A stretch of 64,000 nt of DNA from Streptomyces sp. NBC_01304. GTDB taxonomy: Bacteria > Actinomycetota > Actinomycetes > Streptomycetales > Streptomycetaceae. Shown piece after piece: positions 1-9,132 of this stretch. Both the position numbers and the translations under genes were made by a program. Under the pieces are notes generated by a model. That model was given only the letters and a program-made list of their open reading frames with translations. It had not been told where the DNA came from and ran no database searches. The stretch covers positions 2,294,001-2,358,000 of the forward strand of contig NZ_CP109055.1 of assembly GCF_035975855.1 (NCBI RefSeq). Direction: 5' to 3'. How positions within the stretch are numbered: position 1 is the first letter of the stretch; every line of letters starts with the position of its first letter.

Positions 1-780
1 CGCCGCGCCCCCGCCCGCCCCGGACAGACCCGCCGACGCACCGTCGAGCAACGGCCGTTCGCGTACGAACGTCTCCGTCATGGCGGACACCCCGACGAGC
101 GGCTCCCCGGCGACGAACTGCGCCAGATCCACGATGTGCGCCCCGAGGTCCCCGAGCGCCCCCGACCCGGCGTGCTCGCGCTCCAGGCGCCAGGTCAGCG
201 GGAACTCCGGGTCGACGAGCCAGTCCTGCAGATAGGCGACGCGCACGTGCCGGACCGTGCCGATGCGGCCCTCGGCGACCATGCGCCGGGCGAGCGCCAT
301 CGCGGGCACCCGGCGGTAGTTGAAGCCGACCATCGCGAGCTGACCGCGGGCGCGGGCGCGCCGGGCGGCGTCCGCCATGGCCTCGGCCTCCTCGACCGAG
401 TTCGCGAGGGGCTTCTCGCACAGCACGTGCTTGCCCGCGTCCAGGGCGGCGATGGCGATCTCGGCGTGGCTGTCGCCCGGTGTGCAGATGTCGACGAGCT
501 GCACGTCGTCGCGTGCGATCAACGCGCGCCAGTCGGTCTCGGCCGCCGCCCAGCCGAGCCGGTCGGCGGCCGCCCTGACCGCTGCGCCGTCGCGCCCGCA
601 GACGGCCGCGAGACGGGGGCGAAGGGGCAGGTCGAAGACGTGGGACACGGTGCGCCAGCCCTGGGAGTGGGCGGCGCCCATGAACGCGTAGCCGACCATC
701 CCGACGCCCAGGGCCTGTGGCGGGGCTCCCCCGCCACCCGGCCCGGCGCCCGGCGTGTGCTCCGTCTCGTCCTCCAGCAT
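1..780 (-). CDS. Gfo/Idh/MocA family oxidoreductase (3' end beyond window)
   Basis: Likely an NAD(P)-dependent sugar or polyol dehydrogenase in the cytoplasm. The visible 260 residues carry a nucleotide-binding glycine motif, GVGMVGYAFMG, at residues 25-35 and the family EKP motif (CEKPLANS) near residue 120. The C-terminal substrate domain lies beyond the left edge. The start is the ATG at 780, and the first 24 residues are a Gly/Pro-rich extension before the Rossmann fold. The gene follows a sugar ABC importer and its ROK regulator on the same strand, so it probably oxidises the imported sugar. The substrate cannot be read from the sequence. Confidence 0.85.
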   Translation of the reverse strand, partial: MLEDETEHTPGAGPGGGGAPPQALGVGMVGYAFMGAAHSQGWRTVSHVFDLPLRPRLAAVCGRDGAAVRAAADRLGWAAAETDWRALIARDDVQLVDICTPGDSHAEIAIAALDAGKHVLCEKPLANSVEEAEAMADAARRARARGQLAMVGFNYRRVPAMALARRMVAEGRIGTVRHVRVAYLQDWLVDPEFPLTWRLEREHAGSGALGDLGAHIVDLAQFVAGEPLVGVSAMTETFVRERPLLDGASAGLSGAGGGAA

Positions 781-850
781 GCGGTCTTCCTCCTCAACGG
801 CGGTGGGCCGACCGGCCCGGTGCGGTGCGGTAACGGCGCCTGGTCACGGC

Positions 851-1894
851 TCACTTGAAGCCCGTGGCCATGTATTCGCCGACGTTGTCCTTGGTCACGA
901 CCGCCGAGTAGAGCGTGATGGACGCGGGGATCTCCCGTTCGGCGAAGCCTGCGACGCCCTTGCTCTGCCCGAGGGCGCGGGCCACGTCGATCGCCGAGGC
1001 CGCCATGGTCGGCGGGTAGAGGACGGTCGCCTTGAGGACCGAGTTGTCCTTCTCGATGGCCTCGAACGCGGAGAGCGCGCCCGCGCCGCCGACCATGAAG
1101 AACTCGTCGCGCCCGGCCTGCTTGATGGCCGTCAGCGCGCCCACGCCCTGGTCGTCGTCGTGGTTCCACAGGGCGTCGAAGCTCTTCTGCGCCTGCAGCA
1201 GGCCGGACATCACGGACTGCCCCGACTCGACGGTGAACTTGGCGGCCTGCCGGGCCACCTTCTCGACGTTGGGGAAGTTCTTCAGGGCGTCGTCGAAGCC
1301 CTTGGTGCGTTCCTGGGTGAGCTCCAGGGTGTCCATCCCGGCGAGCTCGACGACCTTGGCGTTCTTCTTGTCCTTGAGCTTCTCGCCGATGTACATCCCG
1401 GCGTTGAGGCCCATGCGGTAGTTGTCGCCGCCGACCCAGCAGCGGAAGGCCTGGGGCGAGGCGAAGATCCGGTCGAGGTTGATCACGGGGATGCCGGCCT
1501 TCATGGCCTTCAGGCCGGCCTGGGTCATGGCCTTGCCGTCGGCCGGCAGGATCACCAGGACGTCGACCTTCTTGTTGATGAGGGTGTCGATCTGGCCGAT
1601 CTGGGTGGCCGTGTCGTTGGAGCCCTCGGTGATCTCCAGGGTGACGTCGCTGTACTTCTTGGCACGCTCACGGGCGTTGACGTTGATGGCGTTCAGCCAG
1701 CCGTGGTCGGCCTCGGGCCCGGCGAAGCCGATGGTGACGGGCTTGCCCGGCTTGTCGTCGGCGATGGGCGCGTTGTTGCTGGGCTGCTTGTTCTCCTCCT
1801 TGGGGTCATTGCTGGTGCAGGCGGTGAGGAGCGCACCGGTCGACACGGCGGCGGCTCCGAAGAGCAGCCCTCTGCGGCTCGTGATTTCTGGCAT
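851..1894 (-). CDS. Sugar ABC transporter substrate-binding lipoprotein
   Basis: Periplasmic-binding-protein-like receptor of a ribose/xylose-type importer, 347 residues. The N-terminus has a twin-arginine segment (SRRGLLFG) followed by the lipobox LTAC with the acylated Cys at residue 26, so it should be exported by Tat and anchored as a lipoprotein. The mature part follows the peripla_BP_4 pattern: VTIGFAGPEADHGW, then QIDTLINKKVDVLVILPAD. The start is the ATG at 1894, with GAAGGG upstream. It is the third gene of the transporter set, 65 nt after the permease. The ligand is unknown; pentoses or inositol-like polyols are typical of the family. Confidence 0.93.
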   Translation of the reverse strand: MPEITSRRGLLFGAAAVSTGALLTACTSNDPKEENKQPSNNAPIADDKPGKPVTIGFAGPEADHGWLNAINVNARERAKKYSDVTLEITEGSNDTATQIGQIDTLINKKVDVLVILPADGKAMTQAGLKAMKAGIPVINLDRIFASPQAFRCWVGGDNYRMGLNAGMYIGEKLKDKKNAKVVELAGMDTLELTQERTKGFDDALKNFPNVEKVARQAAKFTVESGQSVMSGLLQAQKSFDALWNHDDDQGVGALTAIKQAGRDEFFMVGGAGALSAFEAIEKDNSVLKATVLYPPTMAASAIDVARALGQSKGVAGFAEREIPASITLYSAVVTKDNVGEYMATGFK

Positions 1895-1959
1895 GACGGA
1901 CCCTTCGCGGGAGGGGAACTGGCGGTTGGGAGAAGGGAGTTGCTCAGTGCTGTGATGCG

Positions 1960-3003
1960 CTAGGGAGTTTTGGAGGCGCGACCCTGGACCAGGACCGCGG
2001 CGACGATGATCGCGCCCTTGGCGATCTGCTGGGTGGCGGTCTCCAGGTTGTTCAGCTGGAAGATGTTGGTGATCGTGGTGAAGATCAGTACGCCGAGCAC
2101 GGAGCCGACGATGGTGCCCCGGCCCCCGCTGAGCAGGGTGCCGCCGATGATCGCGGCGGCGATGGCGTCGAGCTCGTACAGATTGCCGTTGGTGTTCTGA
2201 CCGGATCCGGAGAGCACGATCAGCAGGAAGGCGGCGATCCCGCAGCACAGCCCGGACAGCAGGTACAGGTACAGACGCTGTCGTCGTACGTCGATGCCGG
2301 CGAGCCGTGCCGCCTCCGCGTTGCCGCCCACGGCGACGGTGCGCCGCCCGAACGTCGTCCGGTTCAGGAGCAGCCAGCCGACGACGGCGACGCCGCCGAA
2401 GATGAGGGCGAGCGGCGGGATGCCGAGGATGAACGAGTCGCGTTCGCCGAGGGAGAGCACCGACTGGTTGTCAATGGTCTGAGTCTTGCCGTCGGTGATC
2501 TGCAGAGCCAGGCCCCGGGCCGAGGCGAGCATGGCGAGCGTCGCGATGAACGGCACGATCCCGCCGTACGCGACGAGCACGCCGTTGACGAGGCCACAGC
2601 CCAGGCCGACGATCACCGCGGTGAAGAGGATGCCCGCGAAGCCGTACTCCTGGGTGGCGAGGGTCGTCGCCCAGCAGGAGGAGAGCGCCACGATCGCGCC
2701 GACGGACAAGTCGATGCCGCCGGACATGATGACGAAGGTCATGCCGACAGTGACGACGCCGATGGTCGAGGCCTGGGTGAGGATCAGCTGGACGTTGCGG
2801 GTGTCGAGGAATGCGTCGGGCTTGGTGATGCCGCCGATGAGGACGAGCACGACGAGGACGCCGACCAGGGAGAGCGTGCGGACGTCGGCGCGGGCGAAGG
2901 TGACGCGCCAAGGGCTGCCGTTCGGGGTGTCCGTCTTGCCCACGGCGAGCACGGGCCCCGCTCCGGGGCCGTTCTGCTCCGCCTTCGATGCGGCCTTGTT
3001 CAT
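1960..3003 (-). CDS. Sugar ABC transporter permease (RbsC/AraH type)
   Basis: Integral membrane permease of 347 residues with about ten hydrophobic segments after a hydrophilic N-terminus of about 40 residues. The stretch GMTFVIMSGGIDLSVGAIVALSS is the family signature of BPD_transp_2 sugar permeases, and a second conserved block, AAAIIGGTLLSGGRGTIVGS, is present. The start codon overlaps the ATPase stop by 4 nt (ATGA), so the two are translationally coupled. With 3000-4541 and 851-1894 it forms a complete importer. Confidence 0.93.
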   Translation of the reverse strand: MNKAASKAEQNGPGAGPVLAVGKTDTPNGSPWRVTFARADVRTLSLVGVLVVLVLIGGITKPDAFLDTRNVQLILTQASTIGVVTVGMTFVIMSGGIDLSVGAIVALSSCWATTLATQEYGFAGILFTAVIVGLGCGLVNGVLVAYGGIVPFIATLAMLASARGLALQITDGKTQTIDNQSVLSLGERDSFILGIPPLALIFGGVAVVGWLLLNRTTFGRRTVAVGGNAEAARLAGIDVRRQRLYLYLLSGLCCGIAAFLLIVLSGSGQNTNGNLYELDAIAAAIIGGTLLSGGRGTIVGSVLGVLIFTTITNIFQLNNLETATQQIAKGAIIVAAVLVQGRASKTP

Positions 3004-4541
3004 GACGCGGGGCTCCCTTCCATGACGAGGTCGAGTACGCGGTGTTCGTCGAGCTCCCGGGCGGGTGCCTCGTGGACGACTCGGCCCTCGCGCAGGACGA
3101 GTACGCGGTCGGCGAGGCCGAGGACTTCGGGGACCTCGCTGGAGACGAGGAGCACGGCGAGGCCTTCGTCGGCGAGGCGGCGGATGACTGCGTAGAGCTC
3201 GGCGCGGGCGCCGACGTCGACACCGCGGGTGGGTTCGTCGAGCAGCAGCACCCGGCAGCCGCGAAGGAGCCAGCGGGCGAGGACCGCCTTCTGCTGGTTG
3301 CCGCCGGACAGGGTGCGGACGGCGGCGTGCGGACGGTCGGGCCGCAGCGAAAGCTCCTGGGTGGCCTTGCGGGCCGCCGCGAGCTCCGCCCGCCGGTCGA
3401 GCCAGCCCCAGCGCGAGAAGCGGGACATGGACGACACAGACACGTTGCGGGTGACCGACTCCATCATCAGCAGGGCCTGCGCCTTGCGCTCCTCGGGGGC
3501 GAGCCCGAGCCCGGCGCGGACGGCGGCGCGTACGCTGCCCGGCTTCAACACCCGTCCGTCGATGAGGACTTGACCGGCGCTGGGCTTGCGCGCCCCGTAC
3601 ACCGTCTCCAGGATCTCGGAGCGCCCGGAGCCGACGAGTCCGGCGAGCCCGACGATCTCGCCGGGCCGCAGCTCCAGGTCGAGCGGCGCGAACTCGCCGT
3701 CGCGGGCGAGACCTCGGACCTTGAGCAGCGGGACGTCCCCGGTGACTCCGGTGGGCCGGTCGGGGAAGGCGTACTCGACGTTGCGGCCGGTCATCAGGGC
3801 GACGACCTCGCGCGTCGGGGTGGACTTCGCGGGGAGTCCGACGGCCACGGCGCGGCCGTCCTTGAGGACGGTGACACGGTCGCCGATGCGGCGGATCTCC
3901 TCCAGGCGGTGCGAGATGTAGACGACGGCGACACCGTCCGCGGTGAGGTCGCCGACGATGCGGAAGAGGTTGTCGACCTCGTCCGGGTCGAGGGCGGCGG
4001 ACGGCTCGTCCATCACAATGAGGCGGACGTCGTGGGAGAGGGCCCGGGCCATCGACACGATCTGCTGCTGGGCGGCGGAGAGCTCGCCGACGAGGCTGGC
4101 CGGATCGATCTCGGGGTGGCCAAGTCGCTTGAGCAGCTTGCCCGTTGAGGTGCGCGCGTCCCGTCCGCGTACGACGAACCCGGCGGTGGTCGGCTCGTGC
4201 CCGAGGTAGACGTTCTCGGCCACGGACAGACCTTCGACGAGGTCGAGCTCCTGGTAGATGGTGGCGATCCCGAGCCGCATCGCCGCGATCGGCGACTTGA
4301 GCGTGACGGTCTCACCGCGCCAGGTGATCTGCCCGCCGTCGGGCTGGTGGGCGCCCGCGAGGACCTTGATCAGGGTGGACTTGCCCGCGCCGTTCTGGCC
4401 GAGCAGGCAGTGCACTTCGCCGGGCCGGACGTCGAGGGCGACGCCGTCCAGGGCGCGTACGCCGGGGAAGGACTTGGTGATGCCCTGCATGGTGAGCAGG
4501 GGTGGCTGGTCGGCGGGCAGCGGTGGTTCAGGTGTTGCCAT
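3000..4541 (-). CDS. Sugar ABC transporter ATP-binding protein (duplicated ATPase)
   Basis: Cytoplasmic energiser of the importer, 513 residues with two tandem ATPase domains as in RbsA/XylG/MglA. The first has Walker A (GQNGAGKST), an ABC signature of the form ELSAAQQQIVSMARAL and Walker B (LIVMDEPSAALD). The second has the usual degenerate P-loop (GLVGSGRSE) but an intact signature (LSGGNQQKAVLARWL) and LLLDEPTRGVD. The length is normal for the family. It is the first gene of the transporter operon, and the ROK gene lies 119 nt upstream. Confidence 0.95.
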   Translation of the reverse strand: MATPEPPLPADQPPLLTMQGITKSFPGVRALDGVALDVRPGEVHCLLGQNGAGKSTLIKVLAGAHQPDGGQITWRGETVTLKSPIAAMRLGIATIYQELDLVEGLSVAENVYLGHEPTTAGFVVRGRDARTSTGKLLKRLGHPEIDPASLVGELSAAQQQIVSMARALSHDVRLIVMDEPSAALDPDEVDNLFRIVGDLTADGVAVVYISHRLEEIRRIGDRVTVLKDGRAVAVGLPAKSTPTREVVALMTGRNVEYAFPDRPTGVTGDVPLLKVRGLARDGEFAPLDLELRPGEIVGLAGLVGSGRSEILETVYGARKPSAGQVLIDGRVLKPGSVRAAVRAGLGLAPEERKAQALLMMESVTRNVSVSSMSRFSRWGWLDRRAELAAARKATQELSLRPDRPHAAVRTLSGGNQQKAVLARWLLRGCRVLLLDEPTRGVDVGARAELYAVIRRLADEGLAVLLVSSEVPEVLGLADRVLVLREGRVVHEAPARELDEHRVLDLVMEGSPAS

Positions 4542-4660
4542 GACGGTTCCCCTCGGCGGGTACGCGGCCGGTGAGCGGGCAGGGCAAAGCTGAGCGCTGT
4601 GCTGGGGTGGTTCTGACGTGCGGCTCTTACAAGTCGTACGAGGCGTACGGTGCGCGCGGA

Positions 4661-5851
4661 TCAGGCAGGCGAGAACAGATGGTCGCTGATGAGCCGGGCC
4701 GCCCCGATCACTCCTGCGGTCGGCCCCAACTCGCCCAGGACGATGGGGAGATTGCCGGTCGCGAGCGGGAGCGACTGGCGGTAGACCTGGGTGCGGATCG
4801 CGGCGAGCAGGGTGTGGCCGAGCCCGGTCACCCCGCCGCCGATCACCACCAGGCCCGGATTGAAGAAGCTGACCAGGCCGGCGATCACCTGGCCGGTGCG
4901 GTTGCCGCCCTCGCGGATCAGGTCGAGCGCGGTGGCGTCCCCCGCCGCGGCCGCCGCGGCGACATCGGCGGCGGTGAGCTTGCCGGTGGCCTCCAGGCGG
5001 TCCGCGAGTTCCGGGGACAGTCCGGAGCGGGCGGCCTCCTCGGCGTCGCGGGACAGGGCCGCGCCGCTGAAGTGGGCTTCCAGGCAGCCCCTGTTGCCAC
5101 AGGCGCAGGCGCGCCCGTCGGGCTCGACCTGGATGTGCCCGATGTCGCCGGCGCTGCCCGTCGTACCGCGGTAGACCTCACCGCCGACGACGATGCCGCA
5201 GCCGATGCCCGTGCCGATCTTGACGCAGAGGAAGTCGCCCACGGAGCGTGCGACGCCCGCGTGCTGCTCCCCCATCGCCATCAGGTTCACGTCGTTGTCG
5301 ACCATGACCGGGCAGCCCAGGTCCTGGCTGAGCGCCTCCCGGACCGGGAACCCGTCCCAGCCGGGCATGATCGGCGGGGCGACCGGGACGCCTTCGGGGT
5401 AGCGGACGGGGCCGGGCACGCCGATCCCCGCTCCGTCGAACCCCTCCGCGACCCCGGTGGCCTTAAGCTTGGCCGCCATCGCGAGCACCTGCTCGAAGAC
5501 GGCGACCGGTCCTTCCCGTACGTCCATGGGCTGGTTGAGATGCCCGAGGACCTCCAACTCGGCGTTGGTGACGGCCACATCGATCGACGTGGCACCGATG
5601 TCGACGCCGAGGAAGCGCAGCGCGGGGGCGAGCCGGATGTTGTGCGACCGACGGCCACCGCGCGAGGCGGCGAGGCCGTCGGCCACCACGAGACCGGTCT
5701 CCAGGAGCCGGTCCACTTCCACGGCGAGCTTGGAACGCGAGAGGTCGACCTGATCCCCGAGCTGGGCCCGGGAGTTCGGCCCGCCGTCACGCAGCAGACG
5801 GAGCAGTCGCGCCTGGTGCGCGTTCGCGGGTCGAGCCGTCATGCGCCTCAC
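4661..5851 (-). CDS. ROK family transcriptional regulator
   Basis: Sugar-responsive repressor of the NagC/XylR type. An N-terminal winged helix (ARLLRLLRDGGPNSRAQLGD onward) precedes a ROK kinase-like fold with FLGVDIGATSIDVAV and the zinc signature CACGNRGCLEA. I start at the GTG at 5851 because GGAGG sits 6 nt before it; an ATG at 5842 has only a poorly spaced GAGG. It is expected to control the adjacent importer and oxidoreductase. A weak 6-bp inverted repeat (AAGTTG and CAACTT, 15 nt apart, 5926-5952) lies upstream and could be an autoregulatory site. Confidence 0.9.
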   Translation of the reverse strand: MRRMTARPANAHQARLLRLLRDGGPNSRAQLGDQVDLSRSKLAVEVDRLLETGLVVADGLAASRGGRRSHNIRLAPALRFLGVDIGATSIDVAVTNAELEVLGHLNQPMDVREGPVAVFEQVLAMAAKLKATGVAEGFDGAGIGVPGPVRYPEGVPVAPPIMPGWDGFPVREALSQDLGCPVMVDNDVNLMAMGEQHAGVARSVGDFLCVKIGTGIGCGIVVGGEVYRGTTGSAGDIGHIQVEPDGRACACGNRGCLEAHFSGAALSRDAEEAARSGLSPELADRLEATGKLTAADVAAAAAAGDATALDLIREGGNRTGQVIAGLVSFFNPGLVVIGGGVTGLGHTLLAAIRTQVYRQSLPLATGNLPIVLGELGPTAGVIGAARLISDHLFSPA

Positions 5852-6052
5852 GCTGCCCCTCCCGCCGTGGTCGGCATCTCGCTGCTTTCGAGGGGAACGT
5901 AGCAGCGGCTGCTGGGACTGGGAAGAAGTTGAGCAGGAATCCATCCCAACTTTCTCCACCTTGAGGACAAAGATGCGTGCGGCCCCGCACCAGGAACGGG
6001 CGTGCGAGGCTCTGGAAGGTCCTACGGGATGGTCCTACGGAAAGGGAACCGC

Positions 6053-6901
6053 ATGATCCTCGTCACCGGCGCCACCGGAAACGTCGGCTCCGAAGTCGTC
6101 CGCCACCTCGTCCAACAGGGCGAACGGGTAAGGGCGTTCAGCCGCTCGGGGCGCGTCCCCGAGGGTGCCGAGGGCGCCGAGGGGTTCGCGGGCGACCTCA
6201 ACAGCGCGGACTCGGTCACGGCGGCGCTCGACGGCATGAGCGCCGTCTTCCTGCTCCCCGGCTACCAGGAGATGCCCGAGTCGCTGGCCGCGATGCGCCG
6301 GTCCGGCGTCGAGCGGGTGGTGCTCCTGTCCAGCAGCTCGATCCCGGTACCGGGTGACCGCTCCAACGCGGTCACCCGCTACATGCTGGAATCGGAGGAC
6401 GCGGTCCGCGCCTCGGGCCTGCCCTGGACGTTCCTGCGCCCGGTCGGCTTCGCCTCCAACGCCCTGCAGTGGAAGGACCAGTTGGCGGCGGGCGACGTGG
6501 TCCGCGCCCCGTTCGCCGGCGTACGGACCGCGACGATCGACCCGTACGACATCGGTGCGGTCGCCGCACTCGCGCTCCGCTCGGCACAGCACGAGGGCCA
6601 GGCCTACGCCCTGACGGGCCCCGAAGCCCTCCTCCCGGCCGACCGGGTCCGCATCCTGGCCGAGGTACTGGACCGCAAGCTCCACTTCGAGCCCCAGCCG
6701 GACGGCGAGGCGAGGGCGGAGATGACCGCACAGATGCCGGCCGAGTACGTCGAGGCGTTCTTCAGCTTCTATGTGGACGGGACTCTGGACGAGTCCCAAG
6801 TGCGGCCGACCGTGCGTGAGTTGACCGGAAGGGAGCCTCGCACCTTCCGTGAGTGGGCCCAATCAGCCGGTCCGCAAGCCTTCAGCCCGTCCGGCGTTTG
6901 A
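6053..6901 (+). CDS. NmrA-like NAD(P)-binding protein
   Basis: Atypical short-chain dehydrogenase of 282 residues. The N-terminus has the glycine-rich motif VTGATGNVGSEVVRHL for NAD(P) binding, and the middle (VERVVLLSSSSIPVPG) matches NmrA/TMR-like reductases related to azoreductase or redox-sensing proteins. The ATG at 6053 is preceded by GGAAAGGG. The last residues and the stop codon are supplied by a dispersed repeat (6882-6969). The gene is monocistronic and convergent with the GntR gene. No substrate can be assigned. Confidence 0.9.
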   Translation: MILVTGATGNVGSEVVRHLVQQGERVRAFSRSGRVPEGAEGAEGFAGDLNSADSVTAALDGMSAVFLLPGYQEMPESLAAMRRSGVERVVLLSSSSIPVPGDRSNAVTRYMLESEDAVRASGLPWTFLRPVGFASNALQWKDQLAAGDVVRAPFAGVRTATIDPYDIGAVAALALRSAQHEGQAYALTGPEALLPADRVRILAEVLDRKLHFEPQPDGEARAEMTAQMPAEYVEAFFSFYVDGTLDESQVRPTVRELTGREPRTFREWAQSAGPQAFSPSGV

Positions 6902-6969
6902 GGACACCGCCCGAAAGGCGGAAAGCTTCGCAGAATTACGGGAAGGGGCGGGGCGGGGAGAAAATCAGC
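6882..6969. repeat. Dispersed palindromic repeat, copy 1
   Basis: Begins with the core TCAGCCCGTCCGGCG, then TTTGAGGAC, and ends GGGAAGGGGCGGGGCGGGGA. It lies between two convergent genes and contains the stop codon of the NmrA-like gene (6899-6901); the stop of the GntR gene (6965-6967) lies at its other end. The position suits a bidirectional transcription terminator. Related copies are at 15645, 27256, 43211 and 55644. Confidence 0.8.
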
Positions 6970-7642
6970 CCTCGGCCCGCTGATGATAGGTACGCCGGGT
7001 GTGCTCGGTATGCGCCCGCATCACATCCTTGGCCCGCTCCTCATCCCGCGCGGCGATCGCCGCGATCAAATCGCGATGCTCGATCCACGACTGCTTCCCC
7101 CGCTGCCGGGCAACCGGCGTGTAATACCACCGCACCCGCCGATCAACCTGCCCGGCCAGCTCGGCAAGGACCACGTTCCCCGCCAGCTCCATGACCTTGG
7201 CATGGAACCGCGCATTGGTCGCGACCACCAGGTCACGCTCCCCGTCGGCGACAGCCTTCTCCCCGATCTCGCACAGCTCCTCGAGCGCGGCGATCCCCGC
7301 CGTGCCCGCATTGGCCGCCGCAAGCCGCGCCGCCTCCGCCTCGAGCAACGTACGCACGGTGAGCAGCTGGTCGGCCTCCTCCTCGGTGGGCTCGTGCACA
7401 AAGGCACCCTGCGCGGGCCGCAGATCGACCCACCCCTCGGTGTTGAGCCGCTGCAGCGCCTCGCGCACGGGCTGGCGGGACACCCCGAGGTGCCCGGCGA
7501 GTTCGCTCTCCACGAGGTGCTGGCCCGGGCGCAGCGCACGGGTCGTTATCAGCTCGAGGAGCGCCTCGTACACCCGCTCGCGCAGCGGGCCGGGCCGCTC
7601 CAGTTTCGGCACGGCACCCTGTGGCAGTCCTGCGGACAACAT
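6965..7642 (-). CDS. GntR family transcriptional regulator, FadR/FCD subfamily
   Basis: Ligand-responsive DNA-binding regulator of 225 residues. A winged helix (VYEALLELITTRALRPGQHL, then LAGHLGVSRQPVREALQRL) is followed by an all-helical FCD effector domain with the metal-binding pattern NARFHAKVMELAGN and a later HRDLIAAI. The ATG at 7642 has a strong GAGGAGGGG. A box matching the FadR-type consensus TnGTnnACnA lies 69-81 nt upstream (7711-7723). Similar boxes precede the OFA carrier, the ketopantoate-reductase-like gene and the formate dehydrogenase, so this is the probable regulator of the formate block. Confidence 0.93.
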   Translation of the reverse strand: MLSAGLPQGAVPKLERPGPLRERVYEALLELITTRALRPGQHLVESELAGHLGVSRQPVREALQRLNTEGWVDLRPAQGAFVHEPTEEEADQLLTVRTLLEAEAARLAAANAGTAGIAALEELCEIGEKAVADGERDLVVATNARFHAKVMELAGNVVLAELAGQVDRRVRWYYTPVARQRGKQSWIEHRDLIAAIAARDEERAKDVMRAHTEHTRRTYHQRAEG

Positions 7643-7710
7643 CGCGGTCCCCCTCCTCGGCTACTGACAGCCCTCGGCTACGTACAGCCAAGTCTCCCTA
7701 CTACATTGGC

Positions 7711-7723
7711 TATCGTCTACAGT
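7711..7723 (-). promoter_or_regulatory. Candidate FCD-GntR operator, box 1
   Basis: Reads ACTGTAGACGATA on the minus strand, with the dyad TGT-AG-ACG at its core. It is identical at 12 of 13 positions to the box at 11304. It lies 69-81 nt before the GntR start, which fits autoregulation. The assignment is inferred from shared sequence and context. Confidence 0.55.
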
Positions 7724-7797
7724 CTACCGAGCACAATGGCCAGATCCAGAGGGAGTTGACCTCATCACACCGGCCCCAGAGGCACGCGGTGAAGACG

Positions 7798-8754
7798 TCA
7801 CGGGCAGCGCACGACCTGCCCCGCATAGCTGAGGTTCCCGCCGAAGGCGAAGAGCAGCACCGGCGCCCCGGGCTCGATCTCCCGCCGCTCCACCAGCTTG
7901 GACAGCGCGAGCGGCACGCTGGCCGCCGAAGTGTTCCCGGACTCGATCACATCGCGGGCGACCACCGCGTTCACCGCCCCGATGCGCTCGGCGAGGGGCT
8001 CGATGATGCGCAGGTTGGCCTGGTGCAGCACGACCCCTGCCAGGTCCTCGGGGGTGATGCCCGCCTTCTCGCAGACCTTGCGGGCCAGCGGCGGCAGCTG
8101 GGTGGTGGCCCAGCGGTAGACGGACTGGCCCTCCTGCGCGAAGACCGGGGGCGTGCCCTCAATGCGTACGGCGTTGCCCATCGTCGGCACCGAGCCCCAC
8201 AGGACCGGCCCGATCCCGGCCGGCTCGCCCGCGGGGGCGGCCTCGACGACCGCGGCGCCGGCGCCGTCGCCGACCAGGACGCAGGTGGTGCGGTCGGTCC
8301 AGTCGGCGACCTCGGACATCTTGTCGGCGCCGATCACCAGGGCCCGGGTCGCCGATCCGGCGCGCAGCGCGTGATCGGCGGTGGCCAGGGCGTGCGTGAA
8401 GCCGGCGCACACGACGTTGAGGTCCATGGCGGCGGGCGAGGGGATGCCGAGGCGGGCGGCGACGCGGGCCGCCATGTTCGGGGAGCGGTCGATCGCGGTG
8501 GAGGTGGCGACCAGGACCAGGTCGATGTCCTCGGGCGCGAGCCCCGCGGCGGCCAGCGCCTTGGCCCCGGCCTGGGCGGCGAGCTCGTCGACCGGTTCGT
8601 CGGGGCCCGCGATGTGACGGGTGCGGATGCCCACGCGGCTGCGGATCCACTCGTCGCTCGTGTCGACCAGTGCCGCCACGTCCTCATTGGTGAGGACCTT
8701 GGCGGGCTGGTAGTGGCCGACCGCGGCGATGCGCGAACCGTGCGCTGTGTTCAT
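7798..8754 (-). CDS. 3-oxoacyl-ACP synthase III family protein
   Basis: Thiolase-fold condensing enzyme of 318 residues, close in length to FabH. The full Cys-His-Asn triad is visible: C116 in LNVVCAGF, H244 in VVLHQANLRI and N274 in ESGNTSAAS, so it should be catalytic. The family primes fatty-acid or polyketide chains from acyl-CoA and malonyl-ACP. I start at the ATG at 8754 (GAGGGG 8 nt upstream) rather than the ATG at 8781. No acyl carrier protein or other fatty-acid gene is adjacent, so its role next to formate genes is unclear. A 9-bp inverted repeat lies 33-60 nt upstream. Confidence 0.93.
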   Translation of the reverse strand: MNTAHGSRIAAVGHYQPAKVLTNEDVAALVDTSDEWIRSRVGIRTRHIAGPDEPVDELAAQAGAKALAAAGLAPEDIDLVLVATSTAIDRSPNMAARVAARLGIPSPAAMDLNVVCAGFTHALATADHALRAGSATRALVIGADKMSEVADWTDRTTCVLVGDGAGAAVVEAAPAGEPAGIGPVLWGSVPTMGNAVRIEGTPPVFAQEGQSVYRWATTQLPPLARKVCEKAGITPEDLAGVVLHQANLRIIEPLAERIGAVNAVVARDVIESGNTSAASVPLALSKLVERREIEPGAPVLLFAFGGNLSYAGQVVRCP

Positions 8755-8786
8755 CTGTGGAACCCCTCGTGCCGGTGACATCAGGA

Positions 8787-8814
8787 CCCACCAGTCTGCT
8801 CAGCGACTGGTGGG
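8787..8814. promoter_or_regulatory. Inverted repeat upstream of the KAS III gene
   Basis: Perfect 9-bp arms CCCACCAGT and ACTGGTGGG are separated by 10 nt, 33-60 nt before the KAS III start. Size and spacing fit a dimeric repressor operator. It does not resemble the FCD boxes, so a different regulator would be expected. Confidence 0.55.
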
Positions 8815-9000
8815 TAGCAGGGCACGTAAAGCGACAGGATTCCGGCACGGGCCTTGGAGGCTTCTCATGATCTGCGCGGCCGCCCTTATCCCGAGGGCAC
8901 GTCCGCCCTTATCCGGCGAACACGCACATCCTCCCCGGGAGGGACGGCCGCGCTCCGTCCCGCGAACAGCTGTGTGGCCATCCCGCGAACAGCCGTCCGG

Positions 9001-9132
9001 CTACCCCGTGAACAGCTGCGTGGCCTTGCGTACGAGTTCGTACAGGCCGTAGCCGAGCGGCAGCCCGACCCACAGCCAGGCGAACAGGATCAGGCCGCGG
9101 CGGCTAGGCGTCCTCCCTGACGGTGTCGTCAT
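9001..9132 (-). CDS. MFS transporter small subunit (43-residue membrane protein)
   Basis: Small protein with one transmembrane helix (LILFAWLWVGLPLGYGLYEL) between a basic N-terminus (SGRTPSRRG) and a short cytoplasmic-like tail. The ATG at 9132 lies inside the 3' end of the OFA carrier gene, giving a 29-nt overlap and likely translational coupling. Mini-proteins of this kind are annotated next to OFA carriers in Streptomyces as a transporter small subunit; I assign it by position and topology. The mechanism is unknown; an accessory or stabilising helix is plausible. Confidence 0.7.
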   Translation of the reverse strand: MTTPSGRTPSRRGLILFAWLWVGLPLGYGLYELVRKATQLFTG

